This document shows, piece after piece, positions 1 to 5,355 of a stretch of 5,355 nucleotides of DNA. The position numbers were made by a program, and so were the translations under genes. Each line of letters opens with the position of its first letter. The first letter of the stretch is position 1. The stretch comes from Anaerolineales bacterium. GTDB lineage: Bacteria > Chloroflexota > Anaerolineae > Anaerolineales > UBA6663. Location: positions 1 to 5,355 of the forward strand of contig JAEURL010000400.1 in NCBI GenBank assembly GCA_016789165.1, in the 5' to 3' direction. The notes under the pieces are model-generated. The model was not told where the DNA came from, did no database searches, and saw only the letters and a list, made by a program, of their open reading frames with translations.

Positions 1-1729
1 GCGCAACAGCCAGCCGGTGACGGGCGGCGGGCGCGTCTATCTCGCGGCCGGCAGCGCCGGCCTCTTCGCGCTCCGGCAGAGCGATGGGGCCGTGGCCTGG
101 AGCCGCACGCTGGGTGGCAGCCTGAACTCGACGCCGGCCTACGATGCCGCCACGGGCGCCGTCTTCGCGGCCGCCGCCGACGGCCGGCTGTACAAGCTGG
201 ACGCCGCCACCGGCGCCCCGCTCGGTCAGGTTACGGCGGCCGGGGCCAGCTGCCTGCCGCTGCCGCCGGCCGGGCTCGCGGACCGCGTGCTGTTCTCGAT
301 GGGCAGCCGGGTCTATGCCCTCGACAAACAGACCCTGACTCAGTTGTGGGCTTACGACGCCGGCGCCCCGGTCCAAACGCCGCCGGCCTATTCGCCCTCC
401 CGGGACCGGGTGGTGGTCGTCAGCGGCGACCTGTTCATCCACGCCATCGCCAATGCGACCGGCGCGCGCGCCTGGCGCGTCAAGCCCACGCCGCGCAGCG
501 GCGGCGATCCGGGGGCCGCCGACGCCGGCGCCGGGGACGCCGCCTACGGCTGGCCCGTGATCGCGGAAACGCACGGCTACGTGCTGGTGAAGTACCGCTT
601 GGATTGGCAGGCGCTCTGGATCTGGAGCCCGTGGCCGGCCGACAACGCCGCCATGCGGGCCAACCTCCAGGCCCAGCCGGCCTATCAGGCGCTGTATGCG
701 CTGGATCTGGACGATGGCTCGGTCCCCTTCAGCGCCAACGTCGGCCACGGCGGCTACGGCGATGGCGGCTACCTGCCGATGGGCCCGCAGCCCGTCGTCC
801 GCCGTTACGCGGACGGGTCGGAGGTGGCCTATGTGGTCATGCGCGGCTCGCCGTGCGCGGCCAATCCCTGCGACGGCCGTTGGGACTCGCACCTGGGGGA
901 GCTCCTGCTGGATGGCGCCACCGTGGCCGGCTACCAGGCCGGCGATGTGCGTTTTATCCAGAACACCTTCTTCCCCACCGACGAACAGGCGCACCTGAGC
1001 ATGGCCGGCGATCAACTGCTGGCCGCCCACTGGGAGGCCGGCCTCGCCCACCAGATCGTGGACCGCTCGGCCGGCCGCGGGACGGGCGCCGCCCCCATCA
1101 CGGTCCTCACGCTGCCCCATATCGCCACCTCGCAGGACGAAGACACCTGCCACAGCGGCTTCAGCCCCAGCCATTACTGCGGCTCCAGCTTGAAGAACAC
1201 TCGCCAGTGGCCGGCCGGCTTTTACATCTATTGGCAGCAGGGCGCGGTATATGACCAATACTGGAGCGAATACGCCGCTTGGGTGGTCAGCAACGGCCTG
1301 ATCCTGTACACCAGCACGGACGGGACCGTGCTGGCCCTGGAGGCCGGCCCGCCGCAATCCGGAGCCGGGCTGGCGGCCGCGCCGGCCCGGGCGGCCAACC
1401 GCCTCGAACCCGCCCCCGTCGCGCCGGCCGTGGTGCCGTATACCCAGGCCGCGCGCTATGCGGGCCAGGCGTTGACCGTGGAGGGCGTCATCCGTTTCGT
1501 GTTCAACAACGGGCAGGCGGTCTATCTGGGATTCCAGAACCCGCACCAGGGCGCCTTCAAGATCCGCATTCGGCGGGCGGAGTGGGGCCGGTTTGCCGGG
1601 CCGCCTGAGCGCTTGTACGCCGCCGGCCAGCGCGTGCGCGTCACCGGCCTGATTGAGTGGTATCAGGGTGATCCGGTCATCTATGCCGTTGAACCGGGGC
1701 AGATCGAGGTGTTGGGGGAGCGGCCGTAG
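1..1729 (+). CDS. PQQ-type beta-propeller protein with C-terminal OB-fold-like domain (5' partial)
   Basis: The reading frame is open from base 2 with no stop before the left edge, so the true start and any signal peptide lie upstream. The GTG at 17 is only the first possible start codon inside the window. Residues are counted from that GTG. Pyrrolo-quinoline-quinone-type propeller repeats (strand, DG, LYxLD, xTG, W) are visible at about 5-32, 47-72, 90-113 and 130-154. A further blade-like segment is at about 420-446, with more diverged sequence between. An Ala/Pro-rich linker (about 447-473) leads to a compact C-terminal domain (about 475-567) with the pattern GQALTVEGVI, YLGFQNP, VRVTGLIEWYQGDPVIY, which resembles an OB fold. 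Closely spaced cysteine pairs (280/285 and 378/388) could form disulfides in an exported protein. The PQQ name describes the repeat family; cofactor binding and enzyme activity are not shown. Its specific function is unknown. Family call strong, OB-fold call moderate. Confidence 0.85.
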   Translation, partial: RNSQPVTGGGRVYLAAGSAGLFALRQSDGAVAWSRTLGGSLNSTPAYDAATGAVFAAAADGRLYKLDAATGAPLGQVTAAGASCLPLPPAGLADRVLFSMGSRVYALDKQTLTQLWAYDAGAPVQTPPAYSPSRDRVVVVSGDLFIHAIANATGARAWRVKPTPRSGGDPGAADAGAGDAAYGWPVIAETHGYVLVKYRLDWQALWIWSPWPADNAAMRANLQAQPAYQALYALDLDDGSVPFSANVGHGGYGDGGYLPMGPQPVVRRYADGSEVAYVVMRGSPCAANPCDGRWDSHLGELLLDGATVAGYQAGDVRFIQNTFFPTDEQAHLSMAGDQLLAAHWEAGLAHQIVDRSAGRGTGAAPITVLTLPHIATSQDEDTCHSGFSPSHYCGSSLKNTRQWPAGFYIYWQQGAVYDQYWSEYAAWVVSNGLILYTSTDGTVLALEAGPPQSGAGLAAAPARAANRLEPAPVAPAVVPYTQAARYAGQALTVEGVIRFVFNNGQAVYLGFQNPHQGAFKIRIRRAEWGRFAGPPERLYAAGQRVRVTGLIEWYQGDPVIYAVEPGQIEVLGERP

Positions 1730-1739
1730 GGCCGGCCGC
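1720..1739. terminator. Possible bidirectional hairpin between convergent genes
   Basis: GCGGCCG at 1720-1726 can pair with CGGCCGC at 1733-1739, giving a 7-bp all-GC stem with a 6-base loop. The loop contains the propeller gene's stop codon (1727-1729), and the stem sits just before the convergent SirB1-family stop (1743-1745). Its position suits a shared terminator. There is no T-tract on either side, and GGCCGG words are common throughout this DNA, so the stem could be incidental. Confidence 0.25.
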
Positions 1740-1742
1740 CGG

Positions 1743-2570
1743 TCAGTTCCAGCGCGCGCCTTCGTCCAGCAGCAGCTGCCGGCTGCGCCGGATGTCCTCG
1801 GCGTCCGGGGCGTTGGGGGCCAGCGCCAGGTAGTGGCCCAGGTGCTCGGCCGCCAGGTGGTGGGCCCCGGTCTTGTAGTGCAGCAGGCCCAGATCGCGCA
1901 GATGGGTGGGCTGCTCTGGCTGCAGCAGGCGCAGGCGCTCCATGGCCCGGATGGCCGGCGCCCAAGCCTCCAGCTCCATGTAGCTGGCGCGCAGGTTGTT
2001 GAGCATGCGGGCGACGATGTCGCGGCCGGCGGTGGGTTTGAGCCAGCGTGGGTTCAGGGGGCCGGCGTGGCCCGTGGCCTGCTCCACCAGCTGCTGACAG
2101 TCGGCCGGGCTCAGCGTCCGCCCGCCATTGAACGGATCCAGCAGCACGCGCTCGCCGTTCAACTCCACGCCGGCGACGAAATGGCCCGGCAGGCCGACCC
2201 CGAACGCCCTTAGCCCCAGGCCGCGCGCCAGCGTCACGTACAGCACCGACAGGCTGATCGGCAGGCCCAGCCGGCGCTCCAGCACGTCATTCAGGTACGA
2301 GTTGCGCGGGTCGTGATAGTGTTCGCGGTCGCCCCGGAAGCCGGCCCGCTCGCTCAGAAAGTGCGCCAGGGCCAGGGCCGGCTGGTCGGTCCCCAGTAGG
2401 ACCGGCTGGGCGGCCGCGCGCAGGTCGTCGATCTGCAGCCAGCTCTCCTCCGGCCGCAGGTCGGGGTAGGCGATCTCGCGCGCTAGCAGCAGGTTGGCGC
2501 GCACCGGGTCCAGGTCCGCACCGGCGGCCTGGATCTCGGCCGCGAAGGTTGTGCCGTTGAGATCGGCCAT
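1743..2570 (-). CDS. SirB1-family transglutaminase-like protein with TPR-like C-terminus
   Basis: A 275-residue protein with the hallmarks of the SirB1 / transglutaminase-like core-2 family: NSYL at 90-93, RRLGLPISLS at 99-108, GVGLPGHF at 124-131 (His130) and LLDPFNGG at 143-150 (Asp145). The C-terminal part (about 185-255) is helical with TPR-like pattern, including RMLNNLRASY and an ERLRLLQPEQPTHLRDLGLL stretch, as is usual for this family. The transglutaminase Cys position appears to be Ser in PISLS, and the only Cys is residue 158, so a classical Cys-His-Asp protease or transferase reaction is unlikely. Members are often annotated as regulators or tetratricopeptide proteins, and their biochemical role is poorly defined. 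It starts 14 bp after the stop of the LysM gene on the same strand, so the two are probably co-transcribed. The ATG has only a weak, distant GAGG upstream, which suggests translation helped by coupling. Length is normal for the family. Confidence 0.9.
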   Translation of the reverse strand: MADLNGTTFAAEIQAAGADLDPVRANLLLAREIAYPDLRPEESWLQIDDLRAAAQPVLLGTDQPALALAHFLSERAGFRGDREHYHDPRNSYLNDVLERRLGLPISLSVLYVTLARGLGLRAFGVGLPGHFVAGVELNGERVLLDPFNGGRTLSPADCQQLVEQATGHAGPLNPRWLKPTAGRDIVARMLNNLRASYMELEAWAPAIRAMERLRLLQPEQPTHLRDLGLLHYKTGAHHLAAEHLGHYLALAPNAPDAEDIRRSRQLLLDEGARWN

Positions 2571-2584
2571 GCCCGGCGCCGGCC

Positions 2585-3265
2585 TCAGGGGGTGCGGCTG
2601 GCCACCGGCGTCAGGGTGGGCGTCACCAGGTTGATGCGCACCACCAGCACCTCGCCCGCGCGCAGGTCGGCATTGGTCAGGTCCTGGTTATTGCGCCGGT
2701 TCTGGCGGGCGATGTCCTCGGCCGTGCTGTTGAACTTGCCGGCGATGATCTCCAGGGTATCGCCCAGCAGCACCGTGTACTCGATGCGCGCCGCGCGCGG
2801 CAGGCCGGTGGGCAGCGGCGTGGGCGTGGGCGTCTGGACCTCCTGGCCCTGCGGGATGATCAGGGTCTGGCCCACCGACAGGGCGTCGCCGGTCAGGTTG
2901 TTGAAGAGCTTGATGGCTTCCACGTCCACCTGGAACTGGACGGCGATGCCGAACAGGGTGTCGCCGTCCTGGACCACGTAGGTGACGGGCGTGGGGGTGG
3001 GCGAGGGGCCGGGCGTTTCAGTGGGCGTGGCCGTAAACTCCGGCGTCGGTGTGGCCGGCACCGCCGAAGGCGTGGCGCTGGGCGTGAAGGTGGCCGTGGC
3101 CGTGGGCGTGGGCGAGCGCAGGATGGCGGCGCCCGGCCCGGACGTGAAGAAATTGAAGACGATGAACACGAAGGCGAACAGCACGAGACCGGCCAATCCC
3201 GCCAGCACGGCGGGCACCAAACGCGCCCGGCGGCGCTTGATCAGGGCCTGAACCGATTTCTTCAT
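2585..3265 (-). CDS. Membrane-anchored protein with two LysM domains on a Thr-Pro-rich stalk
   Basis: A 226-residue protein. The N-terminus is basic (KK at 2-3, KRRRAR at 10-15), followed by one hydrophobic segment (about 16-40), which predicts a signal-anchor with the rest outside the membrane. Residues 51-93 form a Thr/Pro/Ala-rich stalk. LysM domain 1 is at about 95-138 (YVVQDGDTLFGIA ... LSVGQTLIIP). A second short TP linker (145-153) precedes LysM domain 2 at about 162-210 (EYTVLLGDTLEIIAGKF ... LRAGEVLVV). LysM domains bind N-acetylglucosamine-containing glycans such as peptidoglycan, so a role in wall or envelope attachment is likely. There is no attached hydrolase domain, so it may be a binding or scaffold protein. 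ATG 3265 is supported by AAAGGA at 3277-3282 (11 bases away) and GGAAA at 3270-3274. It is first in a two-gene unit with the SirB1-family gene. This architecture is common in Chloroflexota. Confidence 0.92.
   Translation of the reverse strand: MKKSVQALIKRRRARLVPAVLAGLAGLVLFAFVFIVFNFFTSGPGAAILRSPTPTATATFTPSATPSAVPATPTPEFTATPTETPGPSPTPTPVTYVVQDGDTLFGIAVQFQVDVEAIKLFNNLTGDALSVGQTLIIPQGQEVQTPTPTPLPTGLPRAARIEYTVLLGDTLEIIAGKFNSTAEDIARQNRRNNQDLTNADLRAGEVLVVRINLVTPTLTPVASRTP
2987..3112 (-). repeat. Low-complexity Thr-Pro stalk-coding tract
   Basis: This stretch encodes residues 52-93 of the LysM protein, and its DNA is a degenerate short repeat (on the plus strand, many GTGGGCGTGG-like words around 2985-3010, 3020-3035 and 3080-3115). 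It explains the Thr-Pro-rich stalk and is a likely site of length variation between strains through slippage or recombination. A shorter tract of the same kind at 2807-2833 separates the two LysM domains. Confidence 0.75.
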
Positions 3266-3280
3266 GACGTTTCCATTCCT

Positions 3281-3308
3281 TTGTGCGCTTGCCGTTTTAT
3301 TCTATCAT
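3281..3308 (+). promoter_or_regulatory. Candidate promoter for the methyltransferase gene
   Basis: TATCAT at 3303-3308 matches 5 of 6 bases of the -10 consensus. TTGTGC at 3281-3286 is a weak -35 (3 of 6) with a 16-base spacer. The -10 overlaps the minus-strand -10 candidate at 3299-3307, so the two divergent promoters would compete. Transcription from here would give a leader of about 70 bases holding both hairpins at 3318-3370. Confidence 0.3.
3299..3307 (-). promoter_or_regulatory. Candidate extended -10 promoter for the LysM/SirB1-family unit
   Basis: On the minus strand these bases read TGATAGAAT, a TGn extended -10 followed by TAGAAT (5 of 6 matches to TATAAT). It lies about 34 bases upstream of the LysM start codon, in the only AT-rich patch of the intergenic region. 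No convincing -35 is visible at 16-18 bases, which is tolerated by extended -10 promoters. Confidence 0.4.
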
Positions 3309-3317
3309 GCGGGTAGG

Positions 3318-3370
3318 GCGCGACTCTGGGTCGCGCTATGTCAACGCGAGCCGCCGCCAGCCGGCGGCGG
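3318..3370 (+). other. Two tandem GC-rich hairpins in the methyltransferase leader
   Basis: Hairpin 1: GCGCGAC at 3318-3324 pairs with GTCGCGC at 3330-3336 around a 5-base loop. Hairpin 2: CCGCCGCC at 3351-3358 pairs with GGCGGCGG at 3363-3370 around a 4-base loop (AGCC), and ends 6 bases before the Shine-Dalgarno. Pairing is perfect in both. There is no T-tract, so a classical terminator is unlikely. A role in leader stability or translational control is possible. The stems are seen; their function is unknown. Confidence 0.45.
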
Positions 3371-3376
3371 ATGCTT

Positions 3377-3382
3377 GAGGAG
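3377..3382 (+). promoter_or_regulatory. Ribosome binding site of the methyltransferase gene
   Basis: GAGGAG lies 5 bases before ATG 3388, a strong match with good spacing, and fixes the start codon of the methyltransferase. Confidence 0.75.
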
Positions 3383-3387
3383 CCCTC

Positions 3388-4170
3388 ATGACGGATGCGC
3401 ATGATCTGGTGCGCCGGCAATTCGGCGCCCACGCCCAGAACTACGTCACCAGTGCTGACCATGCTCAAGGCGAAAGCCTGGACCGGCTGGTGGCCTGGCT
3501 GCCCTGGGGGCCGGGCTGGCACGCGCTCGATATCGCCACGGGCGGCGGCCACACGGCCTTCGCTCTGGCGGCCAAGGCCGGCCGGGTGGCCGCCAGTGAC
3601 CTGACGGTGCCGATGCTGCGCGCGGCCCGGGCGCAGGCCCGCCAGCTCGGCCGGCTGGCGCTTACCTTCCCGGCCGCCGACGCGGGCCGGCTGCCTTTTC
3701 AAGATGGGGCCTTTGACCTGGTGACGTGCCGCCTGGCGGCTCACCACTTCCCCGACCCGGCCGCTTTTGTGCGCGAGAGTGCGCGCGTCCTGCGGCCCGG
3801 CGGCTGGTTCGCCCTGATCGACAACGTGGTCCCGCCGGACGGGCCGGCGGCGCGCTTCGTCAACGCCTTTGAGAAACTGCGTGATCCCTCCCACCAGTGG
3901 GAGCACGCCATCCCGGATTGGGAGGCCTTCTGCCAGGCGGCTGGCCTGGCCGTGGAGCTGGTGGAATCCTATCGCAAGCCCCTGGAATTCGAGCCGTGGT
4001 GTGACCGGCTGAGCGTGCCGGCCCCGGTCCGCTTGCAGCTGCGGGCGCTCTTGTGGCAGGCGCCGGAGGCCGGCCGCCTGGCCCTGCAGCCGCACTTCGC
4101 CGGTGACCCGCGGACCGGGCCGCTGCGGTTCTCGCTCGGCGAAATGTTGCTGATCGCCCGGCGCACCTGA
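3388..4170 (+). CDS. Class I SAM-dependent methyltransferase (UbiE/Methyltransf_11-like)
   Basis: A 260-residue protein that transfers a methyl group from S-adenosylmethionine; the acceptor cannot be read from the sequence. Motif I (SAM-binding glycine loop) is LDIATGGGH at 47-55. The acidic residue ending strand 2 is Asp71 in ASDLTVPML. The LPFQDGAFDLVTCRLAAHHF stretch (102-121) contains the strand 4 motif, with Asp98 in AAD just before it. VLRPGGW at 134-140 is the post-motif III signature. The N-terminus (VRRQFGAHAQNYVTS) matches the usual start of the UbiE-like family, and the Shine-Dalgarno at 3377-3382 supports ATG 3388. The C-terminal part (about 155-260) is more variable and probably sets substrate specificity. 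It is not a confident UbiE or menaquinone enzyme, and no quinone or biosynthesis genes are beside it. It stands alone on its strand, divergent from the LysM gene and 268 bp before the DUF1800 gene. Confidence 0.92.
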   Translation: MTDAHDLVRRQFGAHAQNYVTSADHAQGESLDRLVAWLPWGPGWHALDIATGGGHTAFALAAKAGRVAASDLTVPMLRAARAQARQLGRLALTFPAADAGRLPFQDGAFDLVTCRLAAHHFPDPAAFVRESARVLRPGGWFALIDNVVPPDGPAARFVNAFEKLRDPSHQWEHAIPDWEAFCQAAGLAVELVESYRKPLEFEPWCDRLSVPAPVRLQLRALLWQAPEAGRLALQPHFAGDPRTGPLRFSLGEMLLIARRT

Positions 4171-4220
4171 GCCGGGCCGCCCCTTTCACCCAAGCTTCAC
4201 CAAACCTTCGCGCTTCCTTG

Positions 4221-4250
4221 GTGGCATCCCCGCCGCCGTTTTGCTATAAC
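4221..4250 (+). promoter_or_regulatory. Candidate promoter for the DUF1800 gene
   Basis: TGCTATAAC at 4242-4250 is an extended -10 (TGn plus TATAAC, 5 of 6 matches). GTGGCA at 4221-4226 is a fair -35 (4 of 6) with an 18-base spacer. It would start transcription near 4257 and give a leader of about 180 bases. An imperfect dyad, CACCAA at 4198-4203 and TTGGTG at 4219-4224, overlaps the -35 and could be an operator or be incidental. Confidence 0.5.
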
Positions 4251-4251
4251 A

Positions 4252-4436
4252 AGCCGGGGTCTACACCCACGCGGCTCATCGTCACTGACAAGCACAATAC
4301 TGAATTCCACTGCGGAAAACATCCGCGGTGCTGAGGAGGCCGGCGCCCCGCAGGACTATGGAGGCGTGGCGCGGGCGGACGCCTATTGTCCGCCGGCTGA
4401 TCCCGCTCGTATGCTGGCGAGGTTCATGGAGGCCAT
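4252..4436 (+). other. Long leader region with several potential hairpins upstream of the DUF1800 gene
   Basis: Three stems can be drawn. (a) AGCCGGGGT at 4252-4260 with ACCC 4265-4268 and CGGCT 4272-4276, leaving a 3-base bulge; its base may lie at or before the transcript start. (b) CACTGCGGA at 4308-4316 with TCCGCGGTG at 4322-4330, 9 pairs including one G-U, loop AAACA. (c) GGCGGAC at 4374-4380 with GTCCGCC at 4388-4394, 7-base loop. GCGGG at 4371-4375 could instead pair with CCCGC at 4347-4351 or 4402-4406, so alternative folds exist. ATGG/CCAT at 4426-4436 can place part of the Shine-Dalgarno in a small loop. I do not recognise a known riboswitch class. The rest of the 268-bp gap between genes holds only the promoter candidate. 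Confidence 0.4.
4428..4432 (+). promoter_or_regulatory. Ribosome binding site of the DUF1800 gene
   Basis: GGAGG lies 6 bases before ATG 4439. It decides the start against the in-frame ATG at 4358 (27 codons upstream, no stop between), which has no well-spaced Shine-Dalgarno and would bury the signal peptide. Confidence 0.75.
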
Positions 4437-4438
4437 CT

Positions 4439-5355
4439 ATGTCTGATCGTTCGGCTTGGGGCCGGCGGGCCGCCCTTCAGACGGGCGCCGCCCTGGCCGC
4501 CAGCGGCGCTTCATTGCTGTGGCCGGCGGCGCCGGCGTTGGCCGAGGCGCCGGCCCGGCGGGCTCAGCCGCAGGAGCAGCCCGCCGCGCTGCCCAGCCTG
4601 GCGCTGATCGCCCTCACGCGCCTGGCCTTCGGCCCGCGGCCGGGCCAGTTTGATTTTGATACTTTCGCGGCGCGGCCCGGCGCCACCGACGCCGACAAGC
4701 TCTACGATTTCATCGACTGGCAGCTCAACCCGAATTTCGGCGACGACCCGGACTACCTGGCCCGCCGCACGGCGGCCGGCTTCGCCACCCTGGGCAAGAG
4801 CCTGCCGCAGCTCTGGCAGGATCACGTCCGCAACGCCACCGGCACCAACGCCAACAACATCCGCCTGCAGCCCGTCCGCGAGACGCGCGCCGATACCCTG
4901 CTGCGCGCCGTCTACAGCCGCTGGCAGCTCGTCGAAGTGCTGGTTCACTTCTGGCACAACCATTTCAGCGTTTACGGCTGGGACAGCGCCATCGCGCCCG
5001 TCTTCGTCCATTACGACCGGGACGTGATCCGGGCCAACGCGCTGGGCAACTTCCGGACCTTTATCGAGGCGGTGGCCAAGAGCACGGCCATGCTCTTCTA
5101 CCTGGATAACGCCACCAGCCAGGGCGCGCAGTTCAACGAGAACTTCGCCCGCGAGCTGTGCGAGCTGCACACGCTCGGCGCCGAGAATTACCTGGGGGTG
5201 GGCAACCCCATGGCCGTGAACCAGATCCCGGCCCCGCACGACGGCCAGCCCATCAACGAAGGCTACGTCGACAACGACGTGTATGAGGTGGCGCGCTGCC
5301 TGACCGGCTGGCGCGTCAACGACGGCACCGGCGGCGCGCCCGGCAACGACGGCAA
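4439..5355 (+). CDS. DUF1800 family protein with twin-arginine-like signal peptide (3' partial)
   Basis: 305 codons are visible and the frame is open at the right edge; family members are usually around 450-600 residues, so a substantial C-terminal part is missing. The N-terminus has Arg9-Arg10 followed by a hydrophobic Ala/Leu-rich segment (11-35) and an ALA|EA site near 35/36, consistent with export, probably by the Tat route. DUF1800 signatures follow: LTRLAFGP at 59-66, HFWHNHFSV at 170-178, NENFARELCELHTLG at 233-247 and DVYEVARCLTGW at 280-291. The molecular function of DUF1800 proteins is not established. They are typically exported and often encoded next to a DUF1501 protein, so a DUF1501 gene just beyond the right edge would be expected. 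Start ATG 4439 is chosen from the Shine-Dalgarno at 4428-4432 and the signal peptide. A long leader with a candidate promoter suggests it begins a new transcription unit. Confidence 0.93.
   Translation, partial: MSDRSAWGRRAALQTGAALAASGASLLWPAAPALAEAPARRAQPQEQPAALPSLALIALTRLAFGPRPGQFDFDTFAARPGATDADKLYDFIDWQLNPNFGDDPDYLARRTAAGFATLGKSLPQLWQDHVRNATGTNANNIRLQPVRETRADTLLRAVYSRWQLVEVLVHFWHNHFSVYGWDSAIAPVFVHYDRDVIRANALGNFRTFIEAVAKSTAMLFYLDNATSQGAQFNENFARELCELHTLGAENYLGVGNPMAVNQIPAPHDGQPINEGYVDNDVYEVARCLTGWRVNDGTGGAPGNDG

Noticed and set aside
346..1254. Plus-strand open frame of 302 codons inside the propeller gene.
   Set aside because: It is Arg/Gly/Pro-rich and featureless, whereas the overlapping frame gives recognisable propeller repeats. 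It is a GC-driven shadow frame.
1653..2213. Plus-strand open frame running from the end of the propeller gene across the SirB1-family gene.
   Set aside because: It is antisense to clear SirB1-family motifs and shows no domain of its own.
2987..3112. CRISPR-like or tandem-repeat array from the repeated GTGGGCGTGG words.
   Set aside because: The repeats are short, degenerate and without spacers, and they are fully explained as codons of a Thr-Pro-rich stalk.
3262..4095. Long minus-strand open frame (277 codons) whose stop overlaps the LysM start in an ATGA-like junction, looking like a coupled upstream gene.
   Set aside because: It lies antisense to the methyltransferase, which has clear SAM-binding motifs and a good Shine-Dalgarno. 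The antisense product is Arg/Gln/Gly-rich with no recognisable domain, and the frame is open because of high GC.
4252..4436. Cobalamin or cyclic-di-GMP riboswitch in the DUF1800 leader.
   Set aside because: I could not find the B12-box sequence or the conserved core of the cyclic-di-GMP-I class; only generic stems are visible.
4511..5239. Long minus-strand open frame (242 codons) opposite the DUF1800 gene.
   Set aside because: The plus strand carries several DUF1800 motifs in one uninterrupted frame; the antisense product has low-complexity Arg/Gly/Val composition and no domain.

Overview
The window is very GC-rich bacterial DNA (roughly 70% by eye). The gene content resembles Chloroflexota (Anaerolineae/Caldilineae-like): a LysM protein on a Thr-Pro-rich stalk, a SirB1-family protein, a Tat-type DUF1800 protein and a secreted-looking PQQ-type beta-propeller. 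That assignment is an inference from gene style, since no marker gene is present.

Layout: (1) 1-1729, plus strand: the 3' part of a beta-propeller gene with an OB-fold-like C-terminal domain, cut by the left edge. (2) 1743-2570 and 2585-3265, minus strand: a two-gene unit transcribed LysM protein first, then the SirB1-family protein 14 bp downstream. It converges on the propeller gene with only 13 bp between stop codons. (3) 3266-3387: a 122-bp divergent intergenic region with overlapping candidate promoters and two GC-rich hairpins. (4) 3388-4170, plus strand: a class I SAM-dependent methyltransferase with a good Shine-Dalgarno. (5) 4171-4438: a 268-bp noncoding stretch with an extended -10 candidate and a leader that can form several hairpins. 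(6) 4439-5355, plus strand: the first 305 codons of a DUF1800 protein with a twin-arginine-like signal, cut by the right edge.

The genes do not form one obvious pathway. Three of the five products look exported or membrane-anchored (propeller protein, LysM protein, DUF1800 protein), so a cell-envelope theme is possible but weak. I see no RNA gene, CRISPR array, insertion sequence or phage element. No clearly new multi-gene system is visible. The least explained parts are the two noncoding regions with hairpins and the propeller/OB-fold combination.
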